Shown: positions 1 to 10,343 of the stretch, one piece after another
Layout of the letters: each line of letters begins with the position of its first letter
Numbering within the stretch: the stretch's first letter is position 1
Origin: Brassica napus
Lineage: Eukaryota; Streptophyta; Magnoliopsida; Brassicales; Brassicaceae
Reading direction: 5' to 3'
Length of the DNA stretch: 64,000 nt
Assembly (NCBI RefSeq): GCF_020379485.1
Contig: NC_063451.1
Location: forward strand, 22,922,630-22,986,629
Translations under genes and position numbers: made by a program
The notes under the pieces: model-generated
The model's database searches: none
What the model was told of the DNA's origin: nothing
Seen by the model: only the letters and a program-made list of their open reading frames with translations

Positions 1-3000
1 ACGGTAGAGTCAATAACGGGACGTGAAGAAACGTCTATATCCCCAGCTTCATAGGTCGTCTCCTCCTCAGCGGGACGCGGCAGCGACGCTTCCTCGATCT
101 CGGTCTCTCTCTCTTCCTCTGGGCGCTCGTCAAAACCGCTTCCCACCGGGGACTTGACAGGCTTGGTAGGGACAGACGTGACATCAACAAGTGGCTCCTC
201 TGACGGCTCCCCAATAACTTCAAGCGAGGTCACCAGCTGAGAAGCCGTCTCTGGCCCGATCGAATTCACGTTCGATCCATAGGGATCGAATGATGTTCTG
301 AACCTGTCCTCGACAAAACGGGAAGAGAGGACCAACGGAGAAAGAGTAAGGTCGCTATCTGACAGCGGCTCTACTCGGAGTTTCATAACCTCCGCCTCAT
401 AAAGTTTCTCCTGCTCGGCGAAGACATCGATCATTTCTTGGGGAATCTCCGTTCCACTCGCCTTTATGGCCTCGAGGCACCTCTTCGTTCCCAAAGCTTG
501 ACCATACAGGTCCTTCGCCTTCTCATAAGTCTCCAGACGAGTAAAATGGTCGCGCACGCGATCAAAACGGCGACTTGCCTTCTCAGCCATGATAGCCTCG
601 ACTCTTTCCCTCTCTCGAGTAACCTCCAAACGCCGGGAGTCCCTCAAGCGCTGCCCCTCTCTGACAAGTTTGTCCACCGCAGCATCTCTCTCTTCGATTA
701 TCTCTGCCTTCTCCTTCTCCAGACTCGCAGCCGTTTGCTCCAGGTGACTGTTTTCTCGAACGAGCTCTTTCCTCGCCGCGCTAGAAGACTTAAGCTTGCC
801 CTCCAGTTCTTCGAATTTTACTCGAAGAATCTCTTTCTCCTCTACGGCCTTCTCGTTGGCCTTCTTATGCTCCGCCCTTACTCTCTCGATCACCTTCAAC
901 CGCGTCTGGGCAAGCTTCTCTGAAGATCCCAACTGGATCATCGTCTGTTTCAGAGCGCTGTCGTATTTCTCAACGAGAAAGTTCATACTCCCATCACTCT
1001 GCAAAACGACAAACATGAGCCACGTAAGACGAGTAAAACCCGATGGATCGAATGATGAGGTAAAGCATGAAGGATAGCGCAGTTACCCGAGCTCTCGAAG
1101 AAGCAGCGTCTATGTATTCGTTCCTGAAGTACAGGTCGTCCAGCTGTGGCATCTCCTTCGTCCCGCCACGAATCTGGCGCGTCAGCTCCGCGCACCTAAG
1201 AGGGTTAAGGATTAGGGGGGTCGTCTCATTGTAGGAAAACTCGACCCGATCAGGGAACTCTATCTTCTTCCCCCTCGCAGTAGAACCCTCCGAACGAGAC
1301 CTTGCTCTTGCGGACGGATCGGGAATGGGTCTATCATCCGCAACAGGATCACCGCCCCGCTCTTAGACCTCTCTCTCCGCGGAAGGGGTCTCAAGGGAAA
1401 TGTCTCCTCCCGCGAAAACTTCGACGAGGCCCACCTCCGCATCGGAAGGACGCGGCTCAGTCTCAACGGACTTCTTCTTCTTTTTCTTTCTGGGACGATC
1501 TTCAGGCGCAACCTCGGAACGGTCAGCCTCGACAGAACCCGCTTCGAAAGGCCTCTTCCTCCCTCTCTCTCTCTTCCTCTCCTCCAAACCTTCGGAGGTT
1601 TCGTCAAGAGAAGCCATCTCTTCAAGAGGAAGCTCTTCGGCTGCTTTCCTCCTGGCTTTCTTGCTCCTCTTCCTCTTTTTAGGACTTGAAGCAGGAGGCT
1701 CCGCCTCAACGTCTTTGTCGACTAAACCAAGGGTCCCTTCCAAGGAAGCTCGACCTGCGTCAGAACTAGCCGCCCCTTGCATATCCGTAGTAGTCGCTTT
1801 CTTCTTAAGACTTGAAGCAGGAGGCTCCGCCCCAACGTCTTTGTCAACTGAACCCAGGTCTTTGTCGACCAAACCAAGGGTCCCTTCCGAGGAAGCCCGA
1901 CCTGCGTCGGAACTAGTCACCCCTCGCATATCGGAAGTAGTCGATTTCTTTGAAAGCAGTTGCAGCTTCCCCCTCAGCAAAGCACTCAAATCCGGTACTC
2001 CGTCCATCTTCCTAGCTTCGTCTAAAAATTTCTGCTGCTTCCGAGTGAAAAGAGACAGACGCGACTTGCGGGGTCCGAGTACGACAGGGAGCTTCAATTC
2101 CCAATCAGCTGTAAATAAAAAGAGGAGAAGAGAGACTAAGTGTTGCTACAACTTCTCGGAGAAAGACCGATGAACTCACCTCTAGCAATCCGAGCTTCTT
2201 GACGTCTTATCCACTCTCTACTAAGGTCAGGCCAACGGAGATGACTGTGAGCCGCAATCGCCTGGGCACTCTCGAAGAAGTTCTCCGGGTACGCGATCGT
2301 ATTCGGGTGACGAACTGCAATAACAAAAAAAAAAACACGCCGTTAGGATACTCGAATAGAGCGTGGCGACAACAAACACTATCTACCAAGTGCTTTGTTC
2401 CACAGAACGCGGTAGTCGTCCCCAGGAGGCTCTGCGAAGGCATGCTCGTCAGATTTAACGTAAAAGTACGAGCGTTGCCAGTCCTTCGTCTTGTTCGGGT
2501 GTCCTGACAATACATTGTAGACCGAGCGCATCTTCACCGAGAATATCCCATGTGGCTCCGCCTTCGTGAAAGTCAACTCTTCGAATACTCTCACACTCAT
2601 CGAAACGTCTATCTCCGCCGCCATCACCATTAGCATTACCGCGGTGCGCAATGACCCGTTGAGCAACTGACAAATGGCAATGTCCCGACGAAATGCGTAC
2701 GACGTGATCAGTCGGGGAATTGGAAACCAGAGTTTCGTATGGTCCCCAAAATACGACTCATAGACGCACTGATAGCCAATCGGAGGCGACCAAGGACGCT
2801 GTCCCCTAGAAGGAATGATGTATGTGACGCCGGCACCTCCACTTCGCCTCAATAAGTCCTTCACCGTCTTGTGGGAGGAGCAAGAATCGAAGACATTCTC
2901 CCATGACTGAGCCTGCGGGTCACGAAGCAATTCGGACGGGAGAGGCCCGATTTCTTCGAAGATCCCACCAGGATGATAGATCGTCGGCCGGCAGTCTATC

Positions 3001-3317
3001 CGATCGAATGGAATCTTCCGACTAGATCGTCCCGACAACCCTGAGGCTTGGCTAGATGCTTCAGAGCCGCTACCACCCCCTTCACTGTTCCCGACTTCAA
3101 TGCGACCTGCCCTTTCTTCACGAATCATCTTATGAGCGTCAGCGACCAAAAGGCGTTGAGATAGGGTCATGTTGTCTGAATCCCGAAGAGCGTCGCGATG
3201 AATCAAGTCGAAATCATCCAGCGGGCTGTCGGCCACCTGCTCGTCTCTGGTCGGACTCGGAGAATCCGCGACCCCTTTTCCTTTTTCTTCTCGCGACAAA
3301 CGACTTCTCAGGGACAT
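1..3317 (-). pseudogene. Antisense extra gene of the gypsy element (Transposase_28-like), one in-frame stop, runs off the left edge
   Basis: Four exons can be chained with consistent phase: 3317-2387, 2314-2180, 2108-1087 and 998 to beyond base 1, all with GT-AG introns. Exon 1 starts at ATG 3317. It carries a conserved block around residues 110-310 (GPLPSELL, YESYFGDHTKLWFPIPRL) that I recognise as the putative gypsy-type transposon (Transposase_28) family. The rest is low-complexity Lys/Glu/Ser-rich sequence, then a long Glu/Lys-rich coiled coil in exon 4. One in-frame TAA at 1365-1363 interrupts exon 3, but the same frame stays open for 92 codons beyond it to a proper splice donor, so a single nonsense mutation is the only break seen. 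A TATA box lies upstream on the same strand. The function of these proteins is unknown. Confidence 0.7.
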
Positions 3318-3476
3318 GATTCGGATTTAGGGGACGACTACAGACGCCAGACGATACCGACGGAGTCTATGCGGAGAAAGACGCACCTAGAGAGAGAAAG
3401 TAAAAGTAGAGAGAAGGGAGAGAAAGCGGAATACCTGAGTTTGCAGAGATGAATGACGAAAGTGAAGGAAAGAAGC

Positions 3477-3486
3477 CTATTTATAG
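3477..3486 (-). promoter_or_regulatory. TATA box of the antisense retrotransposon gene
   Basis: The minus strand reads CTATAAATAG, a near-ideal plant TATA box, about 160 bp before the ATG at 3317. A possible 5'-leader intron lies between them (donor near 3432, acceptor near 3387). This suggests the antisense gene has its own promoter, independent of the LTR. Confidence 0.55.
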
Positions 3487-3690
3487 CAAAAACGAGGCGC
3501 ATTCTTCGAAGCGCCATCATTAGGTCTACAAAGGCCTAAATGGGCCTCAAAGGCCGCCTAAATGCCCAGAAACCTACTCGCGACGGTCCAGTTTCTCGCT
3601 CAAACCGGTTTTCAATTCAGAAAATCGGACTGAAGTTAATCTCCGGTTCTGGTCTAAACCGACTCAACAGAATTAATCATCCGAAGACCG

Positions 3691-3972
3691 CCCGGGCTCT
3701 AAACCAGAGAACTTTACTTCCCGAGTAAAAATACAATGCTTCATGAAAAGACGCAGCTCGGAGCGACTAGACGCGACAGGCGACTAAAATCACATGCTGG
3801 CAAAACAAGTTGTCACTGGCATTAGTTCCCGCCCGGGCTCTAAAACCAGAGAATTCTACCTCCCGAGTAAAACACAACGCATCATGAAAAGACGCAGCTC
3901 GGTGCGACTAGATATAATAGGCGACTAAAATCACACACTGGCAAAGCAAGTTGTCGCTGGCATTACGTCCTG
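3691..3972 (+). repeat. Two-copy 141-bp tandem repeat in the element's 3' untranslated region
   Basis: Both units begin CCCGGGCTCT (3691 and 3832) and share the same order of motifs: an AGAGAA segment, TCCCGAGTAAAA, TGAAAAGACGCAGCTCGG, GGCGACTAAAATCACA and GTTGTC..TGGCATTA. The copies differ by scattered substitutions and small indels. Tandem repeats here are typical of Tat-lineage elements and are a known seed of plant satellites. Confidence 0.85.
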
Positions 3973-4030
3973 TTATATGAACGAACCTGACCCACAAATT
4001 CACTGAGACCGACAAGCCGCTCACAAGTGA

Positions 4031-4519
4031 ACTGGGGGGGACTTATTGTAGGAGATGGATTACATCCCTCCACAAGGCCCATCAAATAACAGGCCGCAGC
4101 CCGACAATTTCGACTGAGTTTAGTCGGCTTAGCGGCTAAAGACGTCGGCTCGACTCTAGAGTACTTTAAGCCAGTCGACTAAGATGATCAGTTGTACTCG
4201 GCTTGGACGAAATAACACCAAGGCCCGCATACTCGGCCTTTGGTGACAGGGCCCAAAGGATAAGTGCGATTAATGCATCACGAACAGAGGCACTATAAGA
4301 GGGGAGGAGGAGGCAACGAGCCAAAGGACTTTTGGACAACCTACACACTGAGCGGCTAGATCTAGGGTTTCTAAACGATCATTCTGATCTTGTTGCTTAG
4401 ACCTCACATCTTGTCTCCTTATTTCCCATCAATCTTGTAACCCTTTGTCGGATTCTAATAAAAACGTCTTTAGTCACCCATCCTGAAGTTCATCATTCCG
4501 ATCAACTGAATCTCGTACA
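4031..4519 (+). mobile_element. Polypurine tract and 3' LTR
   Basis: A GGGGGGG purine run (4034-4040) precedes the LTR start TGTAGG at 4047. The LTR holds a TATA-like CACTATAAGAGG at about 4291 and a poly(A) signal AATAAAA near 4457. It ends with TACA at about 4516-4519; a second TACA at 4525-4528 is an alternative end. The 5' LTR is outside the window, so the exact end and the target duplication cannot be fixed. Confidence 0.6.
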
Positions 4520-4528
4520 AACAATACA

Positions 4529-5810
4529 CTCCTCTCATCTAAGGGTTTAAAACCCGGACCAAAATACCCATATGATCAAAAGGCACCGGAGATCTTTGAT
4601 GTCCCCTGGAATCAGCCCTAACTCCATATATTATGTGGGTACTAGCTATAGCGTTCACAATACCGCAGCCTTACGTACCACTACCTTCTACACAGAAGAT
4701 AAGATTCTGCTAAGGTCCACTTAATACCCTTACAGGCCTATTCCTCTCTCTTACTAGTGACTTTGATATTATCCGATGTCTGTAAAATTCGATGGCTCTT
4801 GTGTCCTGCAGAAAATTTTGGTCTTTCCTTAGGTTGGTTCGCGTACTAGTTGATGCTTTTGGTTCGTAATCTATAGTTATCTGAAAGAAATATAATGACA
4901 ACCCGTTTGATCTCTTTGGTAGCTGGGACGATCAAATATGCAACAAAGTGCTAACTGATAATTACACCAATAAGCCTAGGACTCGTTCAGGTTAGGTTTC
5001 ATATATAAGTAACCGAGTTTATACCACTTTTATAGTGTCGAGATCTTAGTCACAACTCAGACTACTAAATTAAAAAATCAAAGGCAATCAAGTGCTAAAA
5101 GATCATTTGTGGGCAAAACTGGCTAAGAAACGTGAGTAGAATAGTAGTTGTCTAGTAGAAACAATGAAGGAATAATACCCTGAACATAAAACTGAAACCA
5201 AGAGAGACGGATAACGGATTGTTAAGTGAGATGTTGGATATAACAGAGCTTGTTTCATGACTCTCCATACTCCCCGCTCAAAGTTTTTCGAGGCCTCTCG
5301 ACAAGAAATTTATTTTAGGTTTTTAATAGCAAAAAATATTTTCACATCAAAAAGTGAGTATAAATATATCTAAAATTGTTTATATGATATATTAATTACT
5401 AAAATTAGTAATACAAATTATACAGACAAACTATAACTTAATATAGATATTATCTTTTAAAAACAATTTAAACAAAATATGTATTCGAGGTTATGGTGAG
5501 TTTTTCTAAAATTTTCTATCTCATTCTCTTTCGTTTTGACCTTTTTAATCTTTAAAACCTATTAGAACTCTTCAGTCGAGCTGCTCTAACTCAGTCGACT
5601 TTATTTTAAATATGTATCGAAGATCAATATTATTCGATAAGTTCTCAAAAAAAAATCACAAAATCAGTATTTTAATATAATGTAAGTTAATAACAAAATT
5701 TTAATTAATTAAATAATTAAATTAATTGGATGCTGCCAAATGGACGAAAGGGTTCTTATTTGTCTCATTTGAGAACTGTCTGTTGATGACAAAAAGAAAA
5801 AAACTATTTG
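4529..5810. other. Spacer between the LTR and the PEPPER duplication
   Basis: AT-rich sequence without an open frame or motif I can assign. Its right part (about 5300-5810) is the only sequence upstream of the three PEPPER copies that is not itself duplicated, so it probably contains the ancestral distal PEPPER promoter. No transposon ends were recognised. Confidence 0.4.
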
Positions 5811-6073
5811 TTACATTTTTTTTTGTAATTTTTTTTCTTTTTAAAAAATCATTAGATATATCAATTAGAATCTTTTTTGTTGGAGAACCTTCGTGTAGTT
5901 TGAATATTCTATGGAGCAGCTCATGGACTATAAGAATCGGAACTGAATATCATTACGGGCCTCATGTACACCATAGGCCCAAATATTGAAACGATGTGGT
6001 ATCATTTCATAACGAGAGGTTAAAGTTAAATCGCTTTCTTTTTCACCTTTTATTGCCGGTCGGTAGTTCTCTG

Positions 6074-6393
6074 ATGGCCGCCGTCGCAGATTCCGTAGAT
6101 AACAGCACAACAATCTTCCCTGAGAATCAAACTCCCATACCCTCCGGAGTCACTGCCACACCATTGCTTAACGAAAACACTGATGCCTTCCCTGAATTGA
6201 ATCAACCGGATAGCTCAGCTGCTGTGGAGAGATGGCCAGGTTGGCCTGGGGATTGCGTGTTTCGAGTGATCGTCCCGTAGCTAAAGTCGGAGCTATCATC
6301 GGACGCAAAGGAGATATCATCAGAAAGATGTGCGAGGAGACTAGCGCTCGCATCAAAGTCCTCGACGGTCCCGCCACGACTCAAGATCGCGTC
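6074..6393 (+). pseudogene. PEPPER exon 1, tandem copy 1 (frameshifted)
   Basis: This is the counterpart of the first exon of the complete gene downstream. It starts at ATG 6074 and encodes the N-terminus and start of KH domain 1. It is 320 bases against 321 in the other copies. One C is missing in the run before GTAGCTAAAG (near 6277), which shifts the frame into an immediate TAG. The splice donor region also reads GTCGGTAGT instead of GTCGTTAGT. After the intron only ten bases of exon 2 remain before transposon-derived sequence. It cannot make a PEPPER protein. Confidence 0.88.
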
Positions 6394-6593
6394 GGTAGTC
6401 TCTTTCTACACAATTGGAGATAATTAGGGTTTTTCTAAGAATCAGTGTTAAAGATTCTTGCGTTAAAGTTTCAATTCTTGTGATGATTTTTTTCTTTTCT
6501 AAAGTTTTAGTTTTAAATTACTTTCTTGAGTTGTGGATTGTAGTTTAGTTAATGTCTTTTTGGTCTTGAATGTTATGGTTTAGGTGCTAATAT

Positions 6594-6853
6594 TTTTTAA
6601 GAAAATATCTTATAGACAGATAAAAAGAGAGAAAGTAAAAACAACAGAAACGATCAATCGATCGTCAAACCATCATCTAAAGAAAAATACGGAAGGTTGC
6701 TCAACTCCAAATCATTCACTTCCATCTGATCCAAGGCGGTCGTCTGCACCGACCGGGCCCGTTCATTCTCGGCCAACTTCTCCGCAGGAATGGAAATCCC
6801 CTCGTCGATAAACAACTTGAGGCAACTAACGACCCCTGAAAGCTGAGACTCAA
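6594..6853 (-). mobile_element. Short retrotransposon fragment inside PEPPER copy 1
   Basis: About 260 bases that repeat the right-hand part (7064-7327) of the longer fragment in the same unit. It joins exon 2 after GTGCTAATAT on the left. On the right it joins the exon 1 tail through a shared GACTCAA, which is present both in the transposon sequence and in PEPPER exon 1. It is part of an antisense coiled-coil gene and too short to be functional. Confidence 0.7.
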
Positions 6854-7063
6854 GATCGCGTCGTTAGTCTCTTTCTACACAATTGGAGATAATTAGGGTT
6901 TTTCTAAGAATCAGTGTTAAAGATTCTTGCGTTAAAGTTTCAATTCTTGTGATGCTTTTTTTTCTTTTCGAAAGTTTTAGTCTTAAATTACTTTCTTGAG
7001 TTGTGGATTGTAGTTTAGTTAATGTCTTTTTGGTCTTGAATGTTATGGTTTAGGTGCTAATAT

Positions 7064-7952
7064 TTTTAAAAAAAATATCTTATACACAGATAAAAAGAGA
7101 GAAAGCAAAAACAACAGAAACGATCAATTGATCGTCAAACCATCATCTAAAGAAAAATACGGAAGGTCGCTCAACTCCAAATCATTCACTTCCATCTGAT
7201 CCAAGGCAGCCGTCTGCACCGACAGTGCCCGTTCATTCTCGGCCAACTTCTCCGCAGGAATGGGAATCCCCTCGTCGATAAACAACTTGAGGCAACTAAT
7301 GACCCCTGAAAGCTGAGACTCAATCAAAACCTGGGGACGAACTACATCCCGATCAGACAAGTACCTTCTCACTTTCTCCACAAACCCACCAAAATGAGCA
7401 GACATAACGGACTCAAAGCGACGCCTCTCTGACTCAAAGCGACGCCTCTCTGACTCCACCAGCTCTGCGCGAGACGCCTTCAGCTGCGCCTCCTCCGCTT
7501 CCAAAACCGACTTCTGAGATAACAACTCCTTCAAAAGGAAATTCCGCTCGGTGATATCCCCCTTTATACAGTTGACCTCAGTCCTCAGGCCCCGATTCTC
7601 GGCATCAAGCTTCGACGAACTTTCCTCCAAAGCCTTCAAAGACAAGAAAGCAGCAGATGACCTCTCCCTTTCCTTGGCCAAAAGACGCATTCTTGCTCGA
7701 GACCGTCTGACAGATGCCTACATTTCCCTTCGAACAGCTCCACCAGGTGGTTTCCTTTTATCTTCGACTACGAAAAGACACACTGAGAAGGAAATAAGCC
7801 AAACGATGAACGAAGAGAAAAAAAAGGATGACTCATAACCAAGACATTATGATTTGTAATCTTTTCATTTATCTATGATGGTGTAATCTCATATATAAGG
7901 AACCTCTATGTTATGAATAAAGAGAGACTTTTCCATTACTTTTATAACATTG
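7064..7952 (-). mobile_element. Retrotransposon fragment in PEPPER unit 1: coiled-coil gene 3' end plus LTR-like tail
   Basis: The minus strand holds a 188-codon open stretch (7690-7124). It is rich in Glu, Arg, Lys and Ser, has a duplicated SERRRFE motif, and ends in an acidic Leu-rich tail. It resembles the C-terminal coiled coil of antisense genes of gypsy/Tat elements. On the right (about 7840-7950) the plus strand shows a TATATAAGGAACC box, then ATGAATAAAGAGAG, and ends in TAACA, like the 3' half of an LTR. The fragment stops exactly at the next unit's landmark. It carries no complete element. Confidence 0.6.
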
Positions 7953-8216
7953 TTACATTTTTTTTTTGTAATTTTTTTTCTTTTTAAAAAATCATTAGAT
8001 ATATCCATTAGAACTTTTTTTGTTGGAGAACCTTCATGTAGTTTGAATATTCTACAGAGCAGCTCATGGACTATAAGAAGCGGAACTGAATATCATTACG
8101 GGCCTCATGTACACCATAGGCCCAAATATTGAAACGACGTGGTATCATTTCATAACGAGAGGTTAAAGTTAAATCGCTTTCTTTTTCACCTTTTATTGCC
8201 GGTCAGTGGTTCTCTG

Positions 8217-8537
8217 ATGGCCTCCGTCGCAGATTCCGTGGATAACGGCGCAACAATCTTCCCTGAGAATCAAACTCCCATACCCTCCGGAGTCACTGCC
8301 ACAACATTGCTTAACGAAAACTCTGATGCCTTCCCTGAATTGAATCAACCGGATAGCTCAGCTGCTGCGGAGAGATGGCCAGGTTGGCCTGGGGATTGCG
8401 TGTTTCGAGTGATCGTCCCCGTAGCTAAAGTCGGAGCTATCATCGGACGCAAAGGAGATATCATCAGAAAGATGTGCGAGGAGACTCGCGCTCGCATCAA
8501 AGTCCTCGACGGTCCCGCCACGACTCAAGATCGCGTC
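8217..8537 (+). pseudogene. PEPPER exon 1, tandem copy 2 (open, truncated gene)
   Basis: Same 321-base first exon as the complete gene, with an open frame from ATG 8217 and an intact GXXG loop (GRKG) of KH domain 1. The donor GTCGTTAGT is unchanged. If spliced as in the full gene, exon 2 would contribute only GTG CTA ATA TTT TTT TAA, giving a protein of about 112 residues with an incomplete KH module and no KH2 or KH3. The 5' flank is identical in kind to that of the full gene, so transcription is possible. I call it a truncated duplicate. Confidence 0.85.
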
Positions 8538-8736
8538 GTTAGTCTCTTTCTACACAATTCGAGATAATTAGGGGTTTTCTAAGAATCAGTGTAAAGATTC
8601 TTGCATTAAAGTTTCAGTTCTTGTGATGATTTTTTTCTTTTCGAAAGTTTTAGTTTTTAATTATTTATTCTTGAGTTGGATTGTGGTTTAGTTAATGTCT
8701 TTTTGGTCTTGAATGTTATGGTTTAGGTGCTAATAT

Positions 8737-10094
8737 TTTTTTAAAAAAATATCTTATAAACAGATAAAAAGAGAGAAAGTAAAAACAACAGAAACGATCA
8801 ATCGATCGTCAAACCATCATCTAAAGAAAAATACGGAAGGTCGCTCAACTCCAAATCATTCACTTCCATCTGATCCAAGGCGGCCGTCTGCACCGATAGG
8901 GCCCGTTCATTCTCGGCCAACTTCTCCGCAGGAATGGAAATCCCCTCGTCGATAAACAACTTGGGGCAACTAACGATCCCTGAAAGCTGAGACTCAAGAT
9001 CGCGTCGTTAGTCTCTTTCTACACAATTGGAGATAATTAGGGTTTTTCTAAGAATCAGTGTTAAAGATTCTTGCGTTAAAGTTTCAATTCTTGTGATGAT
9101 TTTTTTCTTTTCGAAAGTTTTAGTCTTAAATTACTTTCTTGAGTTGTGGATTGTAGTTTAGTCAATGTCTTTTTGGTCTAGAATGCTATGGTTTAGGTGC
9201 TAATATTTTTAAAAAAAATATCTTATACACAGATAAAAAGAGAGAAAGCAAAAACAACAGAAACGATCAATCGATCGTCAAACCATCATCTAAAGAAAAA
9301 TACGGAAGGTCGCTCAACTCCAAATCATTCACTTCCATCTGATCCAAGGCGGCCGTCTGCACCGACAGGGCCCGTTCATTCTCGGCCAACTTCTCTGCAG
9401 GAATGGGAATCCCCTCGTCGATAAACAACTTGAGGCAACTAACGACCCCTGAAAGCTGAGACTCAATCAAAACCTGGGGACGAACTACATCCCGATCAGA
9501 CAAGTACCTTCTCACTTTCTCCACAAACCCACCAAAATGAGCAGACATAACGGACTCAAAGCGACGCCTCTCTGACTCAAAGCGACGCCTCTCTGACTCC
9601 ACCAGCTCTGCGCGAGACGCCTTCAGCTGTGCCACCTCCGCTTCCAAAACCGACTTCTGAGATAAGAACTCCTTCAAACGGAAATTCCGCTCGGCGATAT
9701 CCCCCTTTATACAGTTGACCTCAGTCCTCAGGCCCCGATTCTCGGCATCAAGCTTCGACGAACTTTCCTCCAAAGCCTTCAAGACAAGAAAGCAGCAGAT
9801 GACCTCGCCCTTTCCTCGGCCAAAAGACGCGTTCTTGCTCGAGACCGTCTGACAGACGCCTACATTTCCCTTCGAACAGCTCCACCAGGTGGTTTCCTTT
9901 TATCTTCGACTACGAAAAGACACACTGAGAAGGAAATAAGCCAAACGATGAACGAAGAGAAAAAAAAGGATGACTCATAACCAAGAGATTATGATTTGTA
10001 ATCTTTCTATTTATATATGATGGTGTAATCTCCTATATAAAGAACCTTTATGTTATGAATAAAGAGAGACTTTTTCATTACTTTTATAACATTG
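8737..10094 (-). mobile_element. Retrotransposon fragments in PEPPER unit 2
   Basis: Same arrangement as in unit 1: a short fragment (about 8737-8998), a repeat of the exon 1 tail and intron 1 (8992-9206), then a long fragment (about 9207-10092). The minus strand of the long fragment has an open stretch at 9782-9267 encoding the same coiled coil, with a frame change at its upstream end compared with unit 1. The LTR-like tail ends directly at the landmark that opens the complete PEPPER gene. Confidence 0.65.
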
Positions 10095-10343
10095 TTACAT
10101 TTTTTTTTTGTAATTTTTTTTCTTTTTAAGAAATCATTAGATATATCCATTAGAACTTTTTTTGTTGGAGAACCTTCATGTAGTTTGAATATTCTACGGA
10201 GCAGTTCATGAACTGAATATCATTACGGGCCTCATGTACACCATAGGCCCAAATATTGAAACGACGTGGTATCATTTCATAACGAGAGGTTAAAGTTAAA
10301 TTGCTTTCTTTTTCGCCTTTTATTGCCGGTAGGTGGTTCTCTG
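10095..10343 (+). promoter_or_regulatory. PEPPER proximal promoter and 5' leader, transposon LTR tail immediately upstream
   Basis: These 249 bases are all the PEPPER-derived sequence that remains in front of the working copy. Upstream of 10095 lies the LTR-like end of the unit 2 transposon fragment. The leader includes an in-frame alternative ATG at 10266; the ATG at 10344 is preferred because the conserved protein begins there. The same leader occurs in the two truncated copies. Confidence 0.5.

Larger units (their letters stand above)
1..4519 (+). mobile_element. 3' portion of a Ty3/gypsy (Tat-like) LTR retrotransposon
   Basis: On the plus strand this stretch ends with a purine tract (a run of G at 4034-4040) followed by an LTR starting TGTAGGAG at 4047. 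That is the layout of the 3' end of an LTR retrotransposon. Inside lies a long spliced gene on the opposite strand and a two-copy tandem repeat. An antisense extra gene between pol and the 3' LTR, together with tandem repeats in the 3' untranslated part, is known for the Tat lineage of Ty3/gypsy elements. Gag-pol and the 5' LTR would lie left of the window, so lineage is inferred from layout and the antisense protein family. Confidence 0.65.
5811..10094 (+). repeat. Direct tandem duplication, 2142-bp unit, two units before the intact PEPPER gene
   Basis: The landmark TTACATTTTTTTT starts at 5811, 7953 and 10095, giving two identical 2142-base periods. Each unit contains: PEPPER 5' flank; PEPPER exon 1; intron 1; the first ten bases of exon 2; a short transposon fragment; a repeat of the exon 1 end plus intron 1; and a long transposon fragment ending in an LTR-like tail. 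The third landmark leads into the complete gene. Equal periods and near-identical sequence point to recent unequal exchange after the transposon DNA had joined the gene. Confidence 0.92.

Noticed and set aside
1400..2173. Long plus-strand open frame opposite the retrotransposon antisense gene
   Set aside because: It is the complement of low-complexity Glu/Lys/Ser codons; the minus strand has matched splice phases and a recognised domain.
10266..10343. Upstream in-frame start for PEPPER giving 26 extra residues
   Set aside because: The extra residues are unlike the known N-terminus, and the same leader is present in the truncated copies; ATG 10344 fits the family.
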